DNA of 64,000 nt from Gambelia wislizenii (Eukaryota; Chordata; Lepidosauria; Squamata; Crotaphytidae): positions 25,549,001-25,613,000 of the forward strand of contig JAUMIR010000003.1 of the NCBI GenBank assembly GCA_030847615.1. The letters are read 5' to 3'. The translations under genes and the position numbers were made by a program. Every line of letters starts with the position of its first letter. The first letter of the stretch is position 1. Below are positions 55,612 to 64,000 of the stretch, one piece after another. The notes under the pieces are model-generated. The model was not told the origin of the DNA, ran no database searches, and was given only the letters and a program-made list of their open reading frames with translations.

Positions 55612-57881
55612 TTAAGACAACTGAAAGCAGTGTCTGGTTACGGATCTGTCTGAGCGACGTGACAAGGAAGGCATTGCCTGCTTCTTCTCCTTAATTTCCA
55701 CCAGGATGTCCTTTAACGTTTCTTCTCCGAACAGTTTGGTTCCCTTGAAGGGAGCTGTACAGATGGATGCCCTGGAATGAGTATCCACATTCCAGTGCTT
55801 TAGCCATATGGAACACCGAGCCAAAGCAGCTGCACTGATGGATCTAGCCGAAAAGGAACAGGTGTCAAGAGAGACGTCCGCCACCAGGTGTAGGGAGGAT
55901 ATAACCCTGTTGAGAACCCTGTTTAGGGTCCTAGTATCCAGTTGAGGAGCTTGTTGAATCTCATTTAGCCACAAGATTGCAGCTCTAACGAAGAGTGAGG
56001 CCGTGGCTGAAGCTCTGACACCCAAGGCGGAAGTTTCATAAACTTTCTTCAGGACCCCATAGGCCCTCTTCTTGTCTGGATCCTTAAGGAGTGCTTCGCC
56101 CTCCTTGGGAGCCAGAAAATTAGAGACCAGTGAGGCCACAGGCTTGTCAACAATGGGCACCTTTAATTTTTCTAGAACTTTGTCACATGGCACATAACAC
56201 TTCTGTGCCACCAGAGTGCCCCTCTTTCCCAGGGCCGGCTTATCCCACTCCTCTGCAAAGAGGTGATGGAATGTATCCGGGAAAGGTAGGCTCATCTTCT
56301 GCACTGTAGGAGACCTAAGAACCGCCTGCACCTTTTCACTTAGTTTCTGAGTAACCACCTGGGTGGACTGAGTATCCTCTGAGGATAGTTCCAAGGCTGC
56401 TATCATCCTGTTAAGGAGAGTGGAGTAAGCCTCGCCATGGAACAACCTACCCGAAATACCAGGCTCAGGTTCTTCCGTGTCTGAGCATTCTCCTTGCTCC
56501 TTGTCATTCTCCATGTTCTGACCGGAATCCGGGTTGGTCTGAACCCCTTTGAGAATATTCATGAGCTGGAGGTCCTCCTCCCCTTCACTCCCAGACTCCT
56601 CCGAAGAGTGGAGAAGTCGCCTTCCTCTTCCTCTGACTTGCCTGTGCCGCGGCCTGGGTGGAGGAAGACCCAAGACGAGTCGATAGGCCTGAAGGGCCTG
56701 CCTGCGGAGAGCCATGTCTGTCCCTGTTGGGATGGTGGGCCTGCCCAGACTGCTAGGCATGCGTGCCCACCAATAGCAGAGGCGGGTCTGCTTGTATCAC
56801 CACAGAGATGGTGGCTGTCTGAGTGGCCTGGTCCGCTCAGGCAGATTGACCGCCCCCGGGCTCCCGTGTCCCGCGAGGAAGCCCCCCGCCCCGGGGTGTC
56901 CGTTTGCATTGCCTCAGATACCCTTGGTATTGTGGCTACTGGGGAGACGGATCGGGCCTCATATTGTTGCCGAGGGGGGGGGTGAAGTGAGCAGCCTAGC
57001 CCCTCCCCCTTGTCCAGATTGCCCCGTGCTGCTCCCGATGCCGCCGAGGCTTCTGCGAGGTGGGGTATCAAAAGACTGAGTCCCGTTCCCTCATCACCAT
57101 CGCACCGAGCCACCCCTGTGCTTAACGTGGTTCCTCGGTGGGGGGAAGCAAAGAAGTCGATTCCGTCCCCCGGCCAAGGTCACGCCGTGCTGTTCCTGCA
57201 GCCCCTGGGGTTCCCTGCAGTGAATGTTGCCCCACGTTCCCTGGGAGAAAGGCGGAGAGGAGGTGGAGGGTTACCCTTAGGATGTCCTCCCTCCCATGCC
57301 GCTCCAGAGAGGTTGCCTGGGGCAAGATGGTGCCCGCCTGTTGAGTGGCTGCCGAGGCCCTCCCTTCTACCCTGCTCGCTGACTGGAGAGGGAGACTGGC
57401 CAGCCAGTTGACCAGTAGGGAGAACTCCTTGGGGCTAGCTCTGGAGAGGTCAGGCGGTGGAAAGAAAAACCTCTGGGAGGGTGTTGGGAAAGGACAAGGC
57501 TCAGCTTCCCCTCCCTGAAAACCCTATACTTTCGGGGGCAGGAGGCCCCCACTCTGGCCGTCCAGTGTCCGCCAAGGTCTCCTGCGGTTGTAGCAAGGCT
57601 CTGGACTGCTCGGTGAGCCCCAGCTTCGGGGTATCTCTATCTCCTGTCAACACGCCTCGCACAACCTCAGAGCGGTTGACGGCGGACTTTTCCTTCGCCT
57701 TCTGAGGCGGCTGGCTCGTCACACTCAAGGAGTGGCCTGCTTGCTCACTGGCGGTTCGCGGTGATCCCGGTACCCTGGGTGTGGTTCTGGAGCAGCCCTG
57801 GGGGTCCAGATCCATGGATGGTTTCTTTCCCTTCTGCTTCGAAATGGCTGAAGCGGATTTTTTTCCTGAGCCTTTCACCAT
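55612..57881 (-). pseudogene. DIRS gag-like ORF, frameshifted
   Basis: The N-terminal piece (57881-57501) starts MVKGSGKKSASAISKQKGKK, basic and low complexity, and lies just inside the right terminal repeat. A second piece in the same frame (57113-56559) and a long piece in another frame (56760-55612, 382 codons) follow. The long piece contains KMSLPFPDTFHHLFAEEWDK and ALARCSIWLKHWNVDTHSRA, both typical of DIRS gag. Stops near 57500 and a frameshift near 56700 break the gene. GC content is much higher than in the flanking intron. Confidence 0.8.
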
Positions 57882-58077
57882 ATCCAGAGGGGAAGAAAGG
57901 AAAGGGGACGATAGGAAAGATTTCTTTCTTTCTTTCTTTTTTTGAGAAAAAGGAACGAAGAGAGGGGGGGAAGAAGCTGGAGAAGGCAGAAGAGAGGTAG
58001 ACTGGAACTTTCAGGAGAAGCGGAGAGGAATTCTAAGAGGAGAAATCACTGTGGCTGGACTGGGCGAAAGCAGGAAG

Positions 58078-58218
58078 TTGAACTGGCCACATAGTCAAGG
58101 AGGAGAACAAAGAAACTTGAAATTACCATGTGACTATGACACAACCTCCTGCTTTCAGCTGGGCAGTAGTAGGCTTTTCCAATGTCTAGAATTCCTGTTC
58201 GCTCCTCCTCTCAGAGAA
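58078..58218. repeat. DIRS right terminal repeat
   Basis: 141 bases complementary to 52150-52284: AACTGGCCACATAGTCAAGG, GAAACTTGAAATTACCATGT, CCAATGTCTAGAATTCCTGT, ending CTCCTCTCAGAGAA at the BovB junction. Confidence 0.92.
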
Positions 58219-58885
58219 GCTTTATTCTGCAAAAAGAAGACCAGAACAAATTGTGTCATAGTTCTCAAACTGCTAATATCAAAAATTAAAGCTAAAGAAC
58301 AGCAAATCAATCATTGTGCCAAAATAAACCTGAAGAACATCCCTATAAAATTTGAAGATAAAATAATAACAGATTTGCACCATTGAGCCCAACTGACTGG
58401 GAGTGAGAAGAACTCTGGACTGAAGCCAGCGGGAGGAGTGCAAAAAGACGCTTTTTGTAACCAAAAAGAAAGAAAAGCCTCACTGGATGACTGGTGAAAC
58501 TCTTCAGTTAGGAAGAGATGAGAAACAAAAATAAAAGGGGATAGAAATAGTGTCAGAACTCTGAATGCAACTTGGGCGCAGGGACAAAGACAACTACTGA
58601 AACAATCAACGCAGAGAAACAGAAAACCACAACAAAAAAGGTTGAACAAGAGACCTCTTCCACAAGGTCTGAGAAATCAAAAGTAAACTTAAACCAAGAG
58701 TGGGGATGCTCTACAACCAGCATGATAAAGAAGAAATAAAAAGACAATGGGAACAATACAATGAAGAACTATATAAAAGATATGAAAGGATGACAGAGTC
58801 TTTCAAGAAAGAACCATTTGAAGATGAAACCACAATTTTAGAAAGTAAAGTGGAAGCAAACAAATATGAGAATGGGAACTGAAAA
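58219..58885 (+). mobile_element. BovB (RTE) LINE, continuation after the DIRS insertion
   Basis: Resumes exactly where 52117 left off in the endonuclease domain. Frame fragments (LYSAKRRPEQIVS, ISKIKAKEQQ) follow the order expected after the DYIIG block. Later 58700-58882 encodes KRQWEQYNEELYKRYERMTE, matching the linker between endonuclease and RT. The RT itself is not visible, so the copy is truncated at the 3' side. Confidence 0.75.
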
Positions 58886-59697
58886 TAAATCAAGTCCTCT
58901 TGTCATAACATAAACTACTAGAGCAGCTCGTTTCAAAATTAGTAAGTAGATGACAGAATGTTTATCTAAACGGACATTTCTCAACAATTCTCTTGATCAG
59001 TATCAAGTTGCTTCTTGGAATCAATGAAAGGTAAGTTCATTGCTCAGGGCAGTGCAACAAGTCCACAGCTTTCTAGCTGATGAACAGAGGACCACAATGT
59101 CTCATTAACAAGATTAAAGCAGCCAATTGTTCAATCATCAACATCAATTTTGAAACATAAAACAGAGAATAAGAAAAAGTCAGAGAAAAACCAGCAAAAA
59201 TTCCCAAGTAGAAAATAAATAAAAACACATACTAGCAGGGAGCTATCTCTTAACAAGACAATCTCACCAATGGGAGGTCAAACAGTATGCAAAGGATAGG
59301 TTCACAATGCAGTTCTAGTGAATCTAACCAAAGGAACTGATCACATAGCATTGTCCAGCCATAAAAAGACTTCAGATTCTGCAATGTAGTATTACTGTTC
59401 ACTTAAATGAATGGCATCCAAGCCAAACAACAAGTTCTTCATTCAGACAAGAGGAATCATGTCTATATTCCACTTCCTAGCTGACTTCCAATCAATTTGG
59501 GAAACATCCAAACTGTTGGAAGAGTAAAAAATACAATCATGTGACAAATGAAAATAACTAATCATTTATAGTTCTCCTCACTACACCATGTCCCACCATG
59601 AGCTAAGCTATGCATGCACATATCTTCAACATGTTTGATACCAAGCCATTCAAAATTTTAGAAGAAAGGATGATGAGGCTCTCCAATTAAAACGCTT

Positions 59698-59807
59698 TGG
59701 TCATGGGTACTTATATTCACACTCTGAGCCTCAGAAAACCTCATGATAGGTTCACCTCAGAATTGTTGTAAGTCGGAAATGACTTGAAGGCACACAACAA
59801 CAACAAA
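59698..59807 (+). mobile_element. tRNA-derived SINE, 3' fragment
   Basis: Tail only: CTCTGAGCCTCAGAAAACCT, CATGATAGGTTCACCTCAGA, TGTAAGTCGGAAATGACTTG and AAGGCACACAACAACAACAA. This shows the family's BovB-like 3' end most clearly. Confidence 0.85.
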
Positions 59808-60204
59808 TTCACTAGTTTCCTGTTTATTAATTTTAGTTCTACAAAGGTATATTATTTATATACAAAGGTATATTATTTATTACTTATTTGTATAGACATC
59901 TGTGTAGGCAGTACTTTACCAAAAACAAAACAAACAAACAAACAAAAAACGCTTTTATCAGTCCCTTGTGGCTAAAACCTAAGAGAAAAAGGAAAACAAA
60001 AGAGGAATGGAGGTGGATACAGGAGAAGTATATATCATTATTGGTATGTCAATGATGTAACTGACTTAGTTACAATAAGGTATAGAAACTGGGGGAGCAG
60101 TCCCATAGTTTTGAAGATGAACTTAAAGGGAAAAAAGATGGTGGTAACATGGAGGTGCTGTGAAAATATATTAACACTAGTTCCTTACTGTGCATAGTCT
60201 AGAT

Positions 60205-60585
60205 CAATGGTTCTTAACCTGTGGTCCACAGAACCCCAGGGGGCTGTGATGTCCTCACAGGGGGTCCACAAAGGCTTGAAGGCTGCTTGGCACAATCTCT
60301 TCCCCACAGTGGAGCGGCTACGCTTCAGGAACCAAGGCAAAGGCTGGCTGGCTGACTGGGTTTGCACATTGTTGCTCAATCTACTCCAGCCACAAACATG
60401 CAGGAAGAAGCAGGAGAAAAGTCTTCCCTCCCCCTCCAGTGCCTCTGAGGGAATGTTTAATGAATGGAGTAATTGTATTATTATCATCATCAGGTATTAT
60501 TAGGGTTTTAAATCTTGCATTAAGTCTTGGGGGTCTGCAGCAACAAAAGATATATAAAGGGTAAAGAAAAGGCTACGAACCATTG
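60205..60585. mobile_element. Non-autonomous hAT element, copy 3
   Basis: Starts CAATGGTTCTTAACCTGTGG and ends AAGGCTACGAACCATTG. The flanks GTCTAGAT (60197-60204) and TTCTAGAT (60586-60593) match at seven of eight positions and fit the NTCTAGAN target preference of some hAT families. The internal microsatellite is ATT/ATC-type (60476-60500). Confidence 0.9.
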
Positions 60586-63193
60586 TTCTAGATTATTTCA
60601 TCATTCAAAAATTTGTATTTCCAATCCCAAAATTCAAAGTGCTATTTTAAAACCTTTCTGGCCTGATAATGCAAGATTACAATGAATTTTTACAGGACTG
60701 TTTATGTTTTAGTATAACCTAAGCCATCTTGGGAGAATTAGTTCTGAAAGGCACTATAAAGATGTTGAAAACAGAAATAAATAAATAAATTTGGGAAATT
60801 ATATTACATCAGAAGAATGAATATGATTTGTACACTGGCTGCTGTTGTACACAGAGCTGCCTTTACTATCAGATTCTCTTGCTGCTGAATTTAGTCAGTA
60901 AAGATGGCTACCTGACTAGAATTTAGAAATCCTTAATGCAAGAATTTAGCACTGAAGTCACTGAATCTGCACACACTAGGTCAAGGTTGCCCTTGATAAG
61001 CAGCCTCAGGTTGATTTAAGGTTTAAAAGACAATTGTTAAACATTTTGTCTCATAAAGCAAATTGCTTTGTCTTGAAGAACTGGCTCATATGACTTTGTG
61101 ATATTGTGAGACATGTGTGCCTGTAAAAAAAATGGTTATCTTTATTTAATTTCAAATGAAGTTCTCTGAATAATGCTGATCACACCATCACAACTCACTT
61201 TGTTAGAAGTTGGGGAGGTAAGAATTCTGTTCTAATAGCACAACTACAAACACCCCCCCCCCAAACTCACCTTATAAACAGTGCAGCATCCCCAACATGG
61301 CCATTTCAGTGTTGTTGAGCAGAGAAGCATCCAGCTATTTTCCTGTAGCTGGACACGCTGCAAGGACATCATCTGCAAAGATCTCCTGAGTATCCCTGGA
61401 GTATCTCAGTGGATGCCTGTCACAGCGCATTCAAGCTACATAAAAATACCTGGACACATCTCCTCTCATCTCTCCACTTTCTGACAATGCAGAAATGGCT
61501 GTGTTGGGAGACCTGGGCTGCTTACAAGTTGAGTTTTTGGGGGCTAGCATTGGGACACTTCCAACGCAGGATCTCAGCCATTATTTATAACAACTCTAAA
61601 TCTGCTATACGCTTAATCTTCAATAAAGAGGAATCTGGTGATGCCTCACCAGCCTTGCGCTCTAGAGACCAGACTAAAAAAATACAACTGTGGGATCCTG
61701 TCAGGGGAAAAACCAAATTTGAACATATAATCAATTTCCAGTTTCTCTAAGTGTGTGAAAAGGCAGTGTAAGGAGTCAGTTATAAGTAGGATTTTGATAT
61801 CCTTGAAAATACACTTTTTGGTATGGGCTGGCTAGGTCAAATGCTAGAAATGCTGTCTCAGCTCTGCCATTTATCATCAGCCCCCTACTTAGCTACAGAC
61901 TCCCTACCCCCAGTCCAATACCTCTTCATTTGGGAACCAAAAGAATTCATTGTGCCCACCTGGTTCTCATTAAGAGTTCTCCTTATCCTTGAACCTCTAT
62001 CTCTGACAGTAGACTTAAGCTGAGTCATCTGGCTTTCTTTGTTTTAATCATACTGTGGGAAACCCAAATATTTCCCCCTTGACTCAGGCAACTCAGCTAA
62101 GGTTCTGTTCTAGTTGCATCAATAAACTTGTGTCTGGTTGTACCATATCAGACTGAAGGCAGGGACTTGTATCCCAGAATGTTCATTCCCAGAAAAAGTT
62201 CCAGATACACTGAAAGCTCTGTTTTCAGGAAGAAGGCTAGGCTACAACCTTCCACATGTCATCTTGCTTTTTTCTTTTGTCTAGATCTAGACTGTGCACA
62301 TTCAGTGAGGTGAAGCTCCATTTGCACTATGAAGCTGCACAGCCTTAATTCAGGTTCACTACCACAGTGACAACCAGGCCTATCTGTTGTCTCTTCATTC
62401 TATCAAACTCAGATCTGGGAGCCTGGGACAGTAATAATTTTCAACATGGGTTTATATGGATTTACAAGGGGAAGCAGGTATGTTTAATTTTTTCATTGCC
62501 CATTACTTTCTGTACAACCCTCACCTGTGAATGCTTTCCACCACTTAATGTGACAAACACTAATCTAATCCCAATCTAAGGGGAAAAAATGAACAGGAAG
62601 GCAAGGCAAGACAAAACAATGAACATTCAAGCAGTTGTCCACCTGTGACATCTTTCCCACTATCTGCACAACCCACAATCTCAGCCAGGTCTAAAGATTC
62701 AGCCAGAATAGAAACTGTTGTGCTGGCTATAGGGAGAAAAACAGAATCCATGCTTCCTTATTCTGAATGCAACTAATGGTATGGTCCATCTAACTAAGGC
62801 ACAGGTTTTTCAGGATTTTCAGACAGCAGCAAGCCCATGCCTTTCCAAAGTATAAACGTGTTGGGAGGCTACAAGCTTTAGAATTAGGACATTAAAACTG
62901 TCTTGTTGAATCAGGCCAAGATCAATTCTAGCTGTGGCCTGGAATTTTTCTGTTTTGCAATTTTGTGATAAGTTTTTGTTTCATTAGATTTTTTATTTAA
63001 TTCCCTTAAACATATATTTTTAACACAGACAGCCATACACTTCTAATTCTGAACAACTGCTCTCTTTCTACTATTTAGCAATTCAGGAAGAATCTAGTCA
63101 GGCTAGTGGATTTCTCCACATTTTTATCACTAGTAAATGTTACAGACAAAAAAATGTCAAAATTACAGCAACTGAGATGATCAGATACCATAC

Positions 63194-63286
63194 CTCATTT
63201 CCATCCAGAAAAACTTGATCTTCATGAGGTTCAAGTTTAAACTTCCTTTTTGTTTCCTTCTTTTTAGGTGTGCCTGGGGTTTCATC
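63194..63286 (-). CDS. SEC62: SEC62 coding exon (cytosolic linker before membrane)
   Basis: A 93-base, phase-0 exon between acceptor ATGTATTCCTAG (right) and donor GTATGG (left). It encodes DETPGTPKKKETKRKFKLEP and HEDQVFLDGNE, the basic cytosolic segment just before the first transmembrane helix. The only change from mammals is E for D in PHEDQ. Upstream exons, including the start codon and the Sec63-binding N-terminus, lie beyond the window. Confidence 0.96.
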
Positions 63287-63800
63287 CTAGGAATACATAT
63301 TGGAAACAGACTCTTAAGGAAATGCAGTTTTTGAGTGGGGTCTTTACAGCTGTGAAATAGATGTATTCAAATTATTTTGGGAGACGCAGGGAGCCCCCCC
63401 ACTCCTCTCTCTCTTGCCAATTTCTGATTTGAAAGAGTAAAATTCCAGTTAAGATTATGGATTTCAGGCTGAAATATATCCTTACAACTAAACATTTCCT
63501 TAAATCCACAGAAAATCTTCCACTGATATCAAGGAAATGTAACCTTAACAGGAAGTGAAGCTATTACTTGGTTAACTAAACTATTCAGTCTAAGATTAGA
63601 GATCACTCAGTGAGAAAGATATAACTACTAATTGTTCTGCCCACTGATTCTCTTCTTGTTCTTAGAACATCAAGTTCTAAGATAATGTATTTCTATTTGA
63701 ACACAAATTGATTGAATATCTTTACTAAAACCAATTTCCAAACAACTTTTAAGATCCCTATGAAATTTGGATTCAGTAAGCTTCAGATTTTCAAATAAAC

Positions 63801-63838
<38 letters not shown>

Positions 63839-64000
63839 AGCTTACTTTGCTGTTCTCCCTCTCCTTACCATCCCCATTCTTCTTCTACCGTCTAGTCATG
63901 TATTCACTCCATCACAGTGGATAGAAAGGAGTGGTAGAGTGTTACAAAGGCTCTCTAGGAATCATGTTATCCACTACTGTTTAAAAATACAAGCACAGTC
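63287..64000 (-). other. SEC62: SEC62 intron, partial
   Basis: Intron sequence running off the window. Contains the (AT)n run at 63803-63836 and no recognised exon. Confidence 0.7.
63803..63836. repeat. (AT)17 microsatellite
   Basis: Seventeen perfect AT units in a SEC62 intron. Confidence 0.95.

Larger units (their letters stand above)
52118..58218 (-). mobile_element. Complete DIRS-type (tyrosine recombinase) retrotransposon
   Basis: A 6,101-bp element on the minus strand with the DIRS order gag (57881-55612), RT/RNase H (55378-about 53560) and tyrosine recombinase (53602-52541). It has inverted terminal repeats (52150-52284 and 58078-58218) and an internal complementary region (52384-52481). 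DIRS elements use a circular DNA intermediate and a recombinase instead of an integrase, so they lack the usual target duplication. The flanks rejoin to a continuous BovB sequence: TGGAGAA before, GCTTTATTCTGC after. GAGAA occurs at both ends (52113-52117 and 58214-58218). Frameshifts in all three genes make it inactive, yet the structural ends are well kept. Confidence 0.93.
48143..63193 (-). other. SEC62: SEC62 intron (about 15 kb)
   Basis: Bounded by donor GTATGG at 63193 and acceptor TCTCCTTTCAG at 48143. It houses a MITE (48967-49393), a SINE (49712-49895), an antisense BovB split by a DIRS element (50985-58885), a SINE fragment (59698-59807) and a hAT (60205-60585). The stretches 48143-48966, 49896-50984, 58886-59697 and 60594-63193 contain nothing I can name. 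Frames at 61281-61750 were considered and not recognised. Confidence 0.9.

Noticed and set aside
56494..57411. Plus-strand frames of 95-163 codons in the DIRS element
   Set aside because: Antisense shadows of the GC-rich gag region.
61281..61750. Overlapping plus-strand frames of 67 and 113 codons in a SEC62 intron
   Set aside because: No known domain, no splice context, wrong strand for SEC62. Could be an old repeat or pseudogene, but there is nothing to support a call.

Overview
The window is eukaryotic nuclear DNA, most likely from a squamate reptile (a lizard or relative). The evidence is the repeat mix: BovB (RTE) LINEs, tRNA-derived SINEs with a BovB-like 3' tail, a 5S-rRNA-derived SINE, CR1 with ATTCTATG tails, L1, a DIRS-type tyrosine-recombinase retrotransposon and many palindromic DNA transposons. 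The exons of the one host gene are also nearly identical in protein sequence to other vertebrates. I cannot name the species.

Host gene: the 3' half of SEC62 lies on the minus strand from the right edge to about 42.0 kb. Four coding exons are visible (63194-63286, 48082-48142, 45334-45453, 42763-43229). All have consensus splice sites and compatible phases, and the start of the gene is beyond base 64000. Sec62 is an ER membrane protein of the post-translational translocon and an ER-phagy receptor; both functional parts (membrane hairpin, acidic tail with NDFEMI) are present here.

Layout. Bases 1-19 kb are intergenic with fragments of a non-LTR retrotransposon, CR1, SINEs, a hAT element and several hairpin MITEs. 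Bases 19.0-21.1 kb hold an endogenous retrovirus remnant (broken env plus LTR, itself hit by a MITE), followed by a SINE split by an unrelated solo LTR. Bases 22-30 kb hold GC-rich Tigger-like MITEs, a long CR1, a second copy of the same non-LTR element with a CR1 nested in it, and an L1. Bases 30-39 kb hold more CR1/L2 debris, a second L1 with target-site duplications, MITEs, a BovB-like fragment and a second hAT copy. Bases 39.1-42.7 kb are almost free of repeats and include the SEC62 3' UTR.

The SEC62 introns contain a SINE split by a MITE that carries a GC-rich minisatellite (46.8-47.7 kb), and, in the 15-kb intron between 48143 and 63193, an antisense BovB interrupted by a complete 6.1-kb DIRS element (52118-58218). 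The DIRS still shows its inverted terminal repeats and an internal complementary region that records the end-to-end junction of the circular intermediate.

I see no operon, CRISPR, phage or other novel gene system. What is unusual here is transposon biology: nested insertions with readable junctions, symmetric hairpins and a MITE-borne minisatellite.
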